From assembly GCA_026545225.1 (NCBI GenBank), contig CM048848.1:22298806-22362805 (forward strand): a DNA stretch of 64,000 nt, read 5' to 3'. The DNA comes from Cornus controversa (Eukaryota; Streptophyta; Magnoliopsida; Cornales; Cornaceae). The position numbers and the translations under genes were made by a program. Positions 1 through 9,367 of this stretch are shown one piece after another (positions within the stretch are counted from its first letter, which is position 1; every line of letters begins with the position of its first letter). The notes under the pieces are model-generated. The model ran no database searches. It saw only the letters and a list, made by a program, of their open reading frames with translations, and was not told the origin of the DNA.

Positions 1-910
1 CCGTGATCTTGTCCCTAATTGGGCAGTTTTGGGCGCGTTTCAGTATTTTGGCCATAACTTTGGCTACGGGTATTAGAATCGCTTTTATGACCCCAATTTG
101 GAAAGCTCTCTTTGGCGCGCACATTGTGGGCACCAAGCAAAGCTGGGTGCATATTTTTTTGAGCCCAAAATCCACTATTTTCCCTTCCGAATCTCCATTT
201 TTAGTTTTTCTTTCCTTTTATAGTAATATTTTCTTTTGTCGTTTAAGCAATGATTCTGAACTCAATTTGGGCTAGATTTTTGGCAGCTTAATTATTTTAT
301 TTCATATTTTATTTTTACGTGATTATTGGGATTTTGCTATTTTTGGTAAGATTATGATATTTACGAATAATAATTTGGTTACCAGAGGCTTTTCTCTGAG
401 TTTTTTGGGCGATTCTCTTGCGTTCTTCTCCGTGACCTGCCTGTTGACACTAGCCTACAGAATAATCGCTATTATACCCGGCGTCACAACCTAACCTCCA
501 TTTGATCACATGAGTTTACATGCATTAAAATATGATCTTGTAGAGGAAAAAATCTCGCCAACTGGAAAGTGACGCGTGTAGCATCCAACAAGGTGATGAC
601 TTGGTAGGCAGCTCATCCCAGTAAGTCCACATGGCATCCCACAAAGCATAAAGTCAGCAACTGAAATCCTGGAATTGAGAGATCGAAATTAAGATACAAG
701 ACTTGTACATTAAAATCACTGTAATTAGGGAGAAAATCATGTATTTTTACCAATTGAGGAGAAATCATGGGCCAATTGCAATCCAAAATGTGAGTATAAA
801 AGAAAGAGAAAATACACCAGGGAAGAGAACAACTTGCCATACAACAATTTTGAGGTTCATTGCTTGAGTTTACTTCCAGTAATTGGTGAGTACATTTTTG
901 CATCTACATT
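1..910. repeat. LTR-like non-coding DNA upstream of a Tat-type remnant
   Basis: No coding sequence is supported here. Positions 433-908 run from a TG (tgttgacactagcc) to a CA just before a primer-binding-site-like motif, as expected for a degraded 5' LTR. Positions 1-432 are T-rich and look like part of another LTR. No second copy of either piece occurs in the window, so the LTR reading rests only on position next to the PBS-like motif and the gag remnant. The short open frames at 3-275 and 613-903 have no recognisable domain. Confidence 0.35.
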
Positions 911-929
911 TTGGCACCATCTGTGGGAA
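911..929 (+). other. PBS-like motif of the Tat-type remnant
   Basis: The motif ttggcaccatctgtgggaa closely resembles the ttggcgccgtctgtgggaa block found directly downstream of the 5' LTR in many plant Tat-lineage Gypsy elements. It lies two bases after a CA dinucleotide and about 260 bases before the gag remnant, in the right order and on the same strand. Confidence 0.5.
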
Positions 930-951
930 GCGATCACTTAATTCTCCAGAA

Positions 952-1197
952 GAATTCATGCCAATGCAATTATGCTCCGAAACCATGGTAGGCTAATAAT
1001 CGCCCATCTATAACCACGTAATGGAGCAAAGCCAAACACAGGAGCAGATATTTTAGCAACTGTGGCAAAAGGGAGAACTCATGCCAGTGCAATTTCGCTC
1101 CAGAACCATTGTAGGCCAACGATCGCCCATCTGTAACCACACAATGGAGCAGAGCCAAATATAGGAGCAGATGTTACAACAACTGTGGCAACAGCTA
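952..1197 (+). repeat. Tandem duplication, ~123-bp unit x2
   Basis: Two imperfect copies (952-1074 and 1075-1197) begin gaattcatgcc and gaactcatgcc and both end in a caactgtggcaa block. They fall at the start of the Tat-type gag remnant and both contain the word atcgcccatct. The minus-strand open frame across them is only a repeat-encoded shadow. Confidence 0.75.
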
Positions 1198-2384
1198 GAA
1201 GAATCCAACAGGCGCAATGAACTCCTTCAGGCAAGGCTTGCTTGCCTTACCGAAAAGCAAACTGAAGATCCCCCACAAAAGCAAGAAGGTTCCAGAGAGC
1301 ATGATCCGCCTCATGAGAAATCACAACTACCAGCCCAATCAGAGCATTATGGCTCCAGAGTAGATGCCCCATTTCAAGCAATAGCTGACCAACTTGAAAA
1401 GTCAACGACCATATTAAAGATCTGAAAAATTAGATTCCTGTGGACTTAGCAACTAGTAGGGTGATCCAATTAGCCTTCACGGAGGAGATACGAAAATCCC
1501 TAAATCTGAGAAAATTTGTCCTTCCAAGCTTCACAACCTTCGACAAGACGACTGACCCCGTTGATCATCTGTATCAAATTCAGCGGAAGATGACACTAGA
1601 CACCGAAGACTAGAACCTCATGTGCAAAATCTTCCCAACCAGATTAACCAGAGCCACACTAACTTGGTTAAAACAGCAATCACCGAGGACGATCCCCAAT
1701 TTCCATAGATTGTGCAAACTCTTCATCACACAATATATTGGGAGCTAAAGACAGAAGAAAACTATATCATCCTTCTATATCATGAGGCAAGAGAAAGGAG
1801 AAACCCTGAAGTCCTTGACCAGGTTTAATCTAGAGATGTCCCTGATAGACAGCTATGACCAGGTCGAAGCGATAGAAGCCTTTAAGGTGGCTATGATTCC
1901 CAGAACAAAATTCAATTCATTTTTGGTTAGAAAGACTCCCAAAAACATGGGAGATCTGAATGCCAAGGCACAGTAGTATCTCAGTCTCGAAGAGGATGAA
2001 GCAGTGCATCAGCAAAAACTGGCTTTGATTAGCGTGAGTGTTCAATCAAAAGACAGGGTTGCAAAGTCGAGGGACTATAACAGAGCTCCGCCGACCTCGT
2101 AAAGCTAAAAAAGAAGCCCAAATACGAAAAGAGAAAATACACCCTTGAAATGTTCCCTGGCAAGACTCTTCCAAGAGAACAAAGATAGGGGCATATTCCG
2201 AACACCGCCTCCTATCAGGATCCCAGCAGAACAGAGGGACCAGAATAAGCACTGCACTTTCCATCGAGATTATGGCAAAACTACCGATAAATATAGGAAT
2301 CTGAGGGGTCAGACCAAGGCGATCATAGTTAAAGGAGGACTGATCGAATAGGTAGTGAGAGATCAAACTAAGCGAAATAGACAA
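1171..2384 (+). pseudogene. Decayed gag of a Tat-type Gypsy retrotransposon
   Basis: Conceptual translation across frames gives a plant Gypsy gag: a polar N-terminal stretch (1171-1425), then the conserved core with FTTFDKTTDPVDHLYQ near 1530-1580 (the family usually has a phrase like F-D-G-T-T-D-P-x-x-H), the typical LTWLKQQ block near 1660, and a C-terminal part near 2250-2340 that keeps the spacing of the Tat-type zinc-knuckle-like segment (CTFHRDYG, where relatives read CxxHxxxG). Frameshifts and stops (for example after 1425, at 1612 and at 1975) make it non-functional. It lies downstream of a PBS-like motif. The RT/RNase H remnant at 25485-26053 is of the same lineage and strand and could be the other half of one element split by later insertions, but that is inference. 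Confidence 0.7.
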
Positions 2385-2571
2385 TTTCCATGGAGCTATG
2401 TAGGTTGTGGATGAATTCTTTATTTATACAAAGTTAAGTTGAATTTTTGTATGGAGTTTGTGGACCATTGCATATTAAAATTGAAGTGTCTAAATTTTTG
2501 TTGTTTGGTTACAAGGCTTGGTGAGTGATATTGGTTGTGTAGGCGGAGTTTGGTTGGGAATAATGTGTATG
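2385..2571. other. Gap without recognised feature
   Basis: Between the end of the gag remnant and the Athila-like LTR I see no coding or repeat structure. The five bases 2567-2571 (gtatg) would be the left target duplication of the Athila-like insertion. The matching right copy cannot be checked because the tandem second element is truncated. Confidence 0.4.
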
Positions 2572-4074
2572 TGATAGGCGTTGAATGTTACGCATTCTAG
2601 CCTCTTAACTTATGTATTTTATTCTCTTAGTGATAGATTATTTTGTGATTTTACTTTGTTTTAGTGTTTTCTGTATTTTCAGGGCCTTAATGATTATTTC
2701 AGTTAAAACCAGGATTTTGGGTTTTTAAAGAAGACATCCAAGATGGTGAGATGAAGCCTACATCAAGGAGATTCACTCAACCATTTATTTCAACTCAAAT
2801 CAGCCCAAGAAAGAGGTCCAAGAGAATTACAGTTGCTTAAGAAGGTTTCGGGCCTGAAGCCCAAATCTGTGCATAATGCAGTCTTAATCCTATTTTGGAA
2901 AATGGACCAGAAGTCTTATTTTCGAGCCTCAAATCAACATTATTTTCACACAAGGTTGAACGAAATTTGATTCTGCACACTTTTGTATTTCACAAAAATT
3001 CCGTAAATCGGACTTCTAGTGGGTCAAAAGTCGGGCCGAAGTCAGCAGGAAAAACCCACCTGATTAGTGCTGCGGGAAACCCTAATTAATTCCTAATTGG
3101 ATTAGGACTTTGGTATATTCTCTTGGAGAATAAAGTGAAGACTTGGAGGCTGAATTGGGGGAGCTTACACAGAGATTGGAGAGTCTGAGAGGGCTGAAGA
3201 GAACAGAAACATATTGCAGAGCCATTGGAAAATGAAGTCATACGCATAATTCAGAAAGATGATGTCTTCTTCCTCAACAGTTGAAGCTTCTTCTTCTACC
3301 ATGAGCGGCTAGTTCATCCACTAGGGTTTTGATGTAGCCCTAACAAAGCATCAATGGTTTGATTGTTTTAATTATTGGGGACCTTTATATACATGCATAG
3401 ATTGTGTAATTGTGAGGATTCTTATTAAGGAATTGAGCAATAAAAGTCTTATAAATTCAATCTCAATGATTTCTTATCTTGTCTTAGATATTTAGTTGTT
3501 GTTATTGAACTCAATCTCTCTTGTTTTCTGTGATCATGAGAAAGATTATTACACAATGGTAATCACTGAATATATTGTTATGAGCTTTGATGGATTATGC
3601 CTAGAGAAGATGAACCATACTGCACCCTAGATTAGAGTAGTTAGGCAGATGGCCCATGCCAATCGAAGATAGTCCATGGCTTAGCCTTAATCATATGTTA
3701 TCTTCTTGACGGATGAAGGTGAGCTTGTAGCCACCGACACCACTTATGCATGATGTAATTACCCTATAGTTGATTCAATTGACCATTGATTGTGGAGTTA
3801 GTGGTGAAGTCAAACACCCTAGATTTCTCTCCTATTATCTTCACTATCTTGTTTACTTTGATTTATTTTATTTTATCTTTTTAATTAGTTTAAAAATCAG
3901 AATTCTTTTCTTCTAAATTTAATTAGAATTAGTTCCGTATTCCAACTCATCAGACCATAATCCCTGAGGTACGATACCCCTTTCGATAGCCCTATTCTGC
4001 AAGGAATTCGTTCTATTGCGAAGTGTGGAAAATTTTAATGGTATACTTTTTGAGTCACACTCACACACGAATCA
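2572..4074 (+). mobile_element. 5' LTR of the plus-strand Athila-like Gypsy element
   Basis: This 1.5-kb block starts TGATAGGCG and ends CGAATCA, giving short inverted ends TGAT/ATCA. It recurs almost unchanged at 12282-13785, with about 16 substitutions and one single-base indel by hand count. Five bases after its end lies the primer-binding site. A TATA-like word (tttatatac, near 3384) is a possible promoter element. Most differences between the two LTRs are C/T or G/A changes, as expected of methylated, silenced DNA. Confidence 0.95.
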
Positions 4075-4079
4075 ATTTT

Positions 4080-4097
4080 TGGCGCCGTTGCCGGGGA
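4080..4097 (+). other. Primer-binding site, complementary to tRNA-Asp 3' end
   Basis: The 18 bases tggcgccgttgccgggga match the complement of the 3' end of plant tRNA-Asp, the usual minus-strand primer of Athila-type elements. The spacer from the LTR end is atttt. Confidence 0.85.
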
Positions 4098-4218
4098 TTA
4101 TCTATTTAATTGATTGGATTTTATAGAATTAGTTTTAATTGGATTTTTAGTTTAGGAAATTTTTATATTTTATTTTTAATTTTGTTTTTGTTTCTTTTCA
4201 GGTGCTTTCGGTAAATAT

Positions 4219-5412
4219 ATGCAAGGTCGTCGTTCTGTGGCTGATCCTTTGATACCTCTTGATCCTGAACGTACTCTTAGACAACAGAGGAACATCCCTG
4301 TTGACACCATTGTGCAAGAGGAAGAATTAATTGAAGACATGGCAGAAGAGAGGAATAACAACCTTGTTCCTAATGCTGATGGAGAAAGAGCTAGATTGCT
4401 TAGGGACTACTATGTTCCTGAGACATATACCTCGCCAGCAGGTTTTCAACTACCCAATGTCACAGCAGAGAATTATGAGATCAAGTCCAGCATTATTCAG
4501 ATGCTACCATCTTATTTTGGGCTGACTCAAGAAGACCCTTACAAGCATCTGGATGACTTCATTGAAGTGTGCTCAACTACAAAAATTCACAACTTCTCTG
4601 AAGATGCTTTCAGAATGAGACTTTTTCCATTCTCTCTGGAAGACAAAGCAAAGTATTGGTTCAACTCTCTACCGGCTGGTTCTATCACGACGTGGACTCA
4701 GATGCAACATGAGTTTCTCAAGAAGTATTTTCCGATAGGGAAGACCAATCAGTTCAGACGTGCTATCACTGGTTTCTCCCAACATGAGGGGGAACAATTT
4801 TATGAGACATGGGAAAGATTCAAGGACCTTCTTAGGAAGTGTCCCCATCATCAAGTTCCTAAGTGGCAACTAGTGCAGAGTTTTCATGAAGGGCTCACAG
4901 AAGCCAACAGACAGATGGTTGATGCGTCGTGTGGATGTACTTTTATGTTAAAGAGTGAAGAAGAGGCATGGACCTTATTTGAAAATCTTAGTGACAACTC
5001 TCTGCAACATGTGTCCTCTACTCATTCTAGCAGACCTGCCACTACCAGGAAGACTGATGGGATTTATGAGGTTGGTGCTTTAGAAGCTATGCCAACTGAT
5101 ATTGATTTAATTACACAAAAGGTAGCAGCAATTATAGCTGCCAATCAAACTCCTTCTGCTTCAAATTTTACATTACTAGGCCCTTGTGAATTTTGCTCTA
5201 GTCCTATGCATAATGTGAGCAATTGTCCTTCAATGGGGCAATTTTCTGATATTCAACATGAGCAAGTTCAAGCTACTTTCCCTGGACCAATGAATCCTCC
5301 AAGAGGTAATACTTACAATCCCACATGGAGGAATCATCCTGGTTTTTCTTACAGTAACCAAGGGGCAGCAATGCAACCATCATATCAACCTAGGACTTTT
5401 GTGCCTCAATAG
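4219..5412 (+). CDS. gag: Gag of the Athila-like element
   Basis: This 397-residue open frame encodes the capsid/nucleocapsid precursor that assembles virus-like particles around the element RNA. The retrotransposon gag core lies near residues 95-200 (blocks such as RLFPFSLEDKAKYWFNSLP and FLKKYFP). A CCHC zinc knuckle with spacing C-x2-C-x4-H-x4-C lies near residues 323-336. The start is the first ATG after the PBS, 121 bases downstream of it. The frame ends at TAG (5410-5412) but the same frame stays open beyond it into protease and RT, so gag and pol form one long frame interrupted only by two stops. The TAG sits between CAA codons and most simply reflects CAG changed to TAG. A truncated second copy begins at 13930. 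Confidence 0.9.
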   Translation: MQGRRSVADPLIPLDPERTLRQQRNIPVDTIVQEEELIEDMAEERNNNLVPNADGERARLLRDYYVPETYTSPAGFQLPNVTAENYEIKSSIIQMLPSYFGLTQEDPYKHLDDFIEVCSTTKIHNFSEDAFRMRLFPFSLEDKAKYWFNSLPAGSITTWTQMQHEFLKKYFPIGKTNQFRRAITGFSQHEGEQFYETWERFKDLLRKCPHHQVPKWQLVQSFHEGLTEANRQMVDASCGCTFMLKSEEEAWTLFENLSDNSLQHVSSTHSSRPATTRKTDGIYEVGALEAMPTDIDLITQKVAAIIAANQTPSASNFTLLGPCEFCSSPMHNVSNCPSMGQFSDIQHEQVQATFPGPMNPPRGNTYNPTWRNHPGFSYSNQGAAMQPSYQPRTFVPQ

Positions 5413-5433
5413 CAATATCAAACACAAAGTCCT

Positions 5434-6270
5434 ATGGCCCAAAGAATTTCTGCTATTGAAGACAAGCTGACTCTTACCTTGTCTAAATTTGACAAGCTTG
5501 ATTCTCTTATAGAGACAGTGCAAGCTACTGCAGCAATAGTACAATCTACAGTTCAGCTAGTGCACTCGCATTCTCAATCCATTGCCAAACTGGAATCTCA
5601 GTTTGGACAGCTTGCTACTTCATTGAGTAGAAGAGAAGAAGGGAAGCTCCCTAGTCAACCAATTGCTAATCCAAGAGGGATGCAAGCTTCCACAAGCAAC
5701 CCACACCATGAGCAAGTTCAAGCCATTACCACTTTGAGAAGTGGGCAAATAATTGACAATAAGGTGGGTGAAAAGAAAGAAGAAGAAAAAGTGACCACAA
5801 GTCCAAGTGCTGAAATTCCTTATGAGCCCAAGGCTCCTTTCCCACAACGTTTTCTTGAAGCATCTAAGTTGGGGAAGCAAGGGGACAAGCTGCATGACAT
5901 GATGGAGGTGTTTCGCCAAGTAAAGATTAATTTGCCACTCCTTGATGCCATCAAGCAAATTCCTCCTTATGCAAAATTTTTGAAGGACTTATGCACTCAG
6001 AAAAGGCGTTCTAAAAGCCATGTGCCAAAGAAAGTAATGCTGCCACAACAAGTAAGTTCAATAATTCAGCAGTGTACTCCTCCCAAGTACAAAGATCCTG
6101 GTGCTCCAACTATCTCATGCATTATTGGGGAGCACCATGTGGATAAAGCTCTTCTTGATTTGGGTGCAAGTGTGAATTTGCTACCCTATTCAGTTTACTT
6201 ACAATTGGGCTTGGGAGAATTGAAACCTACCTCGGTGGTATTACAATTTGCAGACAGATCAACAAAGTAA
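5434..6270 (+). CDS. pro: Gag C-terminal region and aspartic protease of the Athila-like element
   Basis: This segment continues the gag frame and would belong to the same polyprotein. Residues 1-80 form a helical linker rich in Gln, Leu and Ser. A basic and Glu-rich linker follows. The retropepsin active-site block is LLDLGASVNLLP near residues 240-251, with the catalytic Asp at 242. The DLGAS form is usual for Athila-type proteases. The frame is closed by TAA at 6268-6270, after which it reopens at once with [15 protein letters not shown], a conserved phrase, so the TAA is a point mutation (CAA to TAA is the simplest route) and not a real gene end. The listed start is only the first ATG; the frame itself runs from 5413. 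Confidence 0.85.
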   Translation: MAQRISAIEDKLTLTLSKFDKLDSLIETVQATAAIVQSTVQLVHSHSQSIAKLESQFGQLATSLSRREEGKLPSQPIANPRGMQASTSNPHHEQVQAITTLRSGQIIDNKVGEKKEEEKVTTSPSAEIPYEPKAPFPQRFLEASKLGKQGDKLHDMMEVFRQVKINLPLLDAIKQIPPYAKFLKDLCTQKRRSKSHVPKKVMLPQQVSSIIQQCTPPKYKDPGAPTISCIIGEHHVDKALLDLGASVNLLPYSVYLQLGLGELKPTSVVLQFADRSTK

Positions 6271-6291
6271 CCCCGAGGAATCATAGAAGAT

Positions 6292-8478
6292 GTGCTCATT
6301 AAAGTGGACAAGTTCTACTTTCCTGTTGATTTCATTGTACTTGACACTGAGCCGGTTCACAATCCAAAGAGGCACATTCCTGTGATCCTTGGTCGACCTT
6401 TCTTAGCTACTGCTGATGCTTGCATAAATTGTAGGTCGGGGATCATGGATATTTCCTTTGGCAACATGAATGTCAAGCTCAATGTGTTCAATGCTATCCA
6501 ACACCCCCCAGATCAGAGTGATGTGTTCTGCATGGATGATATTGATGAATGTGTGGAGGAATTTGTTTCATCCTCTATATCTCGAAACTCCCTGGAGGTA
6601 TGTAAGTCTTTTTATGACTTTGAGAACATTAATGATGAAGGGTTATGTGAAGAAGTGCATGCTATGCTGGAAGTGGATGCTATTCAGAATACTCCACCAT
6701 GGAGAATTCCAATTGAGCCACTACCTTTTCTCTCTAGCACTCCCTTAGTGCCTTCATTAGAGTCCCCTCCAGAATTAGAGTTGACGCCTTTGCCTGACAA
6801 ATTGAAGTATGTATTCTTGGGGGCACAGAAAACTCTTCCTGTTATAATTGCCTCTGATCTGACAGAATTTCAAGAGAAGAGCTTAGTAGAGGTTTTATAC
6901 CAACATCGTGAAGCAATTGGATGGAGTGTTGCTGATCTTAAGGGCATTGATCCCTCAGTTTGCATGCACAAAATCCATTTGGAAGAAGGATGTAAGCCAA
7001 CTAGAGAGGCACAGAGGCGATTGAACCCCAACATGAAGGAGGTAGTAAAGAAAGAGGTTGTCAAGTTACTTGATGCAGGAATCATTTATCCAATTTCTGA
7101 CAGCACATGGGTGAGTCTGACACAAGTGGTTCCAAAGAAATCTGGTCTTACCATTGTCCCTAACTCCATGGGAGAGCTTGTTCCACAACGTACTGCCACA
7201 GGTTGGCGTGTTTGCATTGATTACAGAAAGCTCAATTCTATGACAAGGAAGGATCACTTCCCTCTTCCATTCATTGATCAAATACTTGAAAGGTTAGCTG
7301 GTCAGAGCTATTATTACTTTCTGGATGGCTACTCTGGTTATAACCAAGTAGCTATGGATCCAGAAGATCAAGAGAAGACTACTTTCACTTGTCCCTTTGG
7401 TACTTTTGCGTATCGTCGTATGCCTTTTGGATTATGTAATGCTCTGGCTACATTCCAAAGGTGTATGATGGCCATCTTTTCTGACATGGTGGAAAAATTC
7501 TTGGAGGTGTTTATGGATGACTTCTCTGTTTTTGGATCATCTTTTGAACATTGTTTGAGCAATTTATCACTTGTGCTTCAAAGGTGCCGAGAACGGAATC
7601 TGGTACTTAGTTGGGAGAAGAGCCATTTTATGGTGAAAGAAGGTATTGTATTGGGCCATATTGTTTCAGAGAGGGGCATTGAAGTTGATAAAGCAAAGAT
7701 CGACCTAATTGCAACTCTGCCTCATCCAACTTCGGTAAGGAAAGTTCGATCTTTCTTAGGCCATGCCGGGTTCTATAGAAGATTCATCAAGGATTTCAGT
7801 AAAGTGGCTCGACCATTGTGCCATTTGTTATCTAAAGATGTTCCCTTTATCTTTGATGAAGATTGTGTGAAAGCTTTTGAAAAGCTGCGGTCTCTGTTAT
7901 CCTCTGCACCAATTATGCAGTCTCCAAAATGGGCTATACCTTTTGAAATCATGTGTGATGCCTCTGATTATGCAGTGGGAGCCGTGTTGGGACAGAGAGA
8001 AGAGAAACGACCACATGTCATCTACTACGCTAGTAAGACTCTCTCTGATGCCCAACTCAATTATACAACCACAGAGAAAGAGCTTCTAGCTGTAGTGTTT
8101 GCCTTGGACAAGTTTCATTCTTATTTATTGGGGTCCAAGGTGGTTGTCTACTCTGATCATGCAGCATTGAGACACTTATTGGCAAAGAAAGAAACCAAAC
8201 CGCGTCTTATTCGGTGGATTTTATTGCTGCAAGAATTTGATTTGGAGATAAAAGACAAAAAGGGGACGGAGAATGTGGTTGGGGATCATTTATCTCGAAT
8301 CGAGTTTGAGCCGGTGATCGATGCACTACCTATTCGAGACTCATTCCCGAATGAGCAATTGTTTGAAATCAATTTGATGAAGGTTAATGGCCAAAGGTTG
8401 AAACATTGTGTGGAAGGATGTGTGCCAAGAAGAGACGTTGAGTCCGTCGACTTGACGGATCCCGTCTATCCGACTTAA
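6292..8478 (+). CDS. pol: Pol (reverse transcriptase and RNase H), integrase missing
   Basis: This 728-residue frame encodes reverse transcriptase and RNase H, which copy element RNA into DNA inside the particle. RT motifs are complete: [10 protein letters not shown] with Asp 345, and VFMDDFSV with the FMDD box at residues 407-410. RNase H keeps Asp 556 (CDAS), the Glu of the TEKE block near 594, Asp 622 (YSDH) and Asp 665 (GDHLS). An integrase of several hundred residues should follow. Instead, near residues 693-697 (about 8368-8385) the RNase H tail runs in frame straight into [13 protein letters not shown], which resembles the extreme C-terminus of Athila-type integrase, and the frame ends 32 residues later. 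I infer an in-frame deletion of essentially all of integrase. RT and RNase H look catalytically competent, but production would require passing two upstream stops. Confidence 0.92.
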   Translation: MLIKVDKFYFPVDFIVLDTEPVHNPKRHIPVILGRPFLATADACINCRSGIMDISFGNMNVKLNVFNAIQHPPDQSDVFCMDDIDECVEEFVSSSISRNSLEVCKSFYDFENINDEGLCEEVHAMLEVDAIQNTPPWRIPIEPLPFLSSTPLVPSLESPPELELTPLPDKLKYVFLGAQKTLPVIIASDLTEFQEKSLVEVLYQHREAIGWSVADLKGIDPSVCMHKIHLEEGCKPTREAQRRLNPNMKEVVKKEVVKLLDAGIIYPISDSTWVSLTQVVPKKSGLTIVPNSMGELVPQRTATGWRVCIDYRKLNSMTRKDHFPLPFIDQILERLAGQSYYYFLDGYSGYNQVAMDPEDQEKTTFTCPFGTFAYRRMPFGLCNALATFQRCMMAIFSDMVEKFLEVFMDDFSVFGSSFEHCLSNLSLVLQRCRERNLVLSWEKSHFMVKEGIVLGHIVSERGIEVDKAKIDLIATLPHPTSVRKVRSFLGHAGFYRRFIKDFSKVARPLCHLLSKDVPFIFDEDCVKAFEKLRSLLSSAPIMQSPKWAIPFEIMCDASDYAVGAVLGQREEKRPHVIYYASKTLSDAQLNYTTTEKELLAVVFALDKFHSYLLGSKVVVYSDHAALRHLLAKKETKPRLIRWILLLQEFDLEIKDKKGTENVVGDHLSRIEFEPVIDALPIRDSFPNEQLFEINLMKVNGQRLKHCVEGCVPRRDVESVDLTDPVYPT

Positions 8479-9367
8479 TCCCTTCGGAGAGTCAATCATC
8501 TCCTACGGACGTTAAATTGTAGGTTTTGTATGTATTTCTATCCTTTAATTTCTTTAGTTTTCTTTGATTCTAAGTTTTAGTTTTAGTTTTCTTACTTTTT
8601 CTTTCAATTTTAGTTGCGTTTTAATGTTTTTTCTTTGAGTTTTTGATGTATAAGTTGCTTCCGAAGGATGCCAAGAGGTGTACCGAGGTATTTGGACTCA
8701 AGACGGGTGAAAAATCGTGCCCTCGGTCGACCTTGGGCGATGGAGACTCAAAATTATCAAGGTTCGGTCGACCTTGGGCGATGGAGGGTCCAACAGGCAT
8801 CCAGGGGGGGGATCGATCGCCCCATTTGAGGGGGATCGATCGCCCCATGTTATTTCTTGAAGATCACCACCATCAGGTGGGCGATCGATGGCCCATCCTT
8901 GGGGGGATCGATCGCCCAAGGCTAAATGTGGGCTGCCCGAATTTTCTTGGTATTTAAAGCTTCCTTATCCTCCTATGTTGCTACCACTTGCATCCTAGAC
9001 CTCTTTGAACTCCAATTCAAGTCCTACATCATCCGGAAAACTAATTTTTTCAATTAGTGATTATTATACAAGAATTCAACATTGATCAACATCAACTTCA
9101 ACATCAAATTGGATCAAAAATCACTAGTTCTCAAAGGAAGCTCACACTTTTTCAAGTTCAACATCAAAGTAAGTGAAGTTTTTCCTTGAAGAAATTGTTC
9201 AAATCTTTTTGAGGGCTTTTGAAGACCAAGTTTGGGGGATCAATTTGGTGCAATTACGTGTTCGATTTGGGTGGAAAAATTGCCAAAAAAAGGAGGTTGA
9301 AGGATACAAAAGAATTGTGCACACCAAGTGTTCGATTTAATTCCTCAACCACACTTTTTCTACTTCT
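8479..9367 (+). other. Non-coding spacer between pol and ORF3
   Basis: About 890 bases without a supported gene. It contains the palindrome cluster at 8723-8920, a polypurine-like copy aagtttgggggat near 9228-9240, and A/T-rich sequence. The short open frames here (8621-8957 on both strands) are produced by the palindrome cluster and share no sequence with known proteins. Confidence 0.6.
8723..8920. repeat. Cluster of short palindromes (GGTCGACC and GATCGATC)
   Basis: Two direct copies of a 22-base unit (8723-8744, 8764-8785) carry the palindrome ggtcgacc followed by ttgggcgatgga. Then come gatcgatcgcccc-type words at about 8808-8824, 8831-8847, 8879-8895 (variant) and 8901-8920. The whole cluster is GC-rich against an AT-rich background. 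A decayed but recognisable version is present at the same place in the minus-strand Athila-like element (37421-37550). Confidence 0.85.

Noticed and set aside
505-545. Short match between 505-545 and 43640-43680 (tttgatcacatgagttta)
   Set aside because: About 35 bases shared, too short to define an element. Probably a scrap of one dispersed repeat.
4080-4100. tRNA-Asp-like sequence
   Set aside because: Only the 18 bases complementary to the tRNA 3' end are present, directly after an LTR. It is a primer-binding site and not a tRNA gene. The same holds for 13791-13808.
8621-8957. Open frames with repeated GDRSP- and GGDRSPH-like words
   Set aside because: They are translations of the GATCGATC palindrome cluster and differ by frame and strand.
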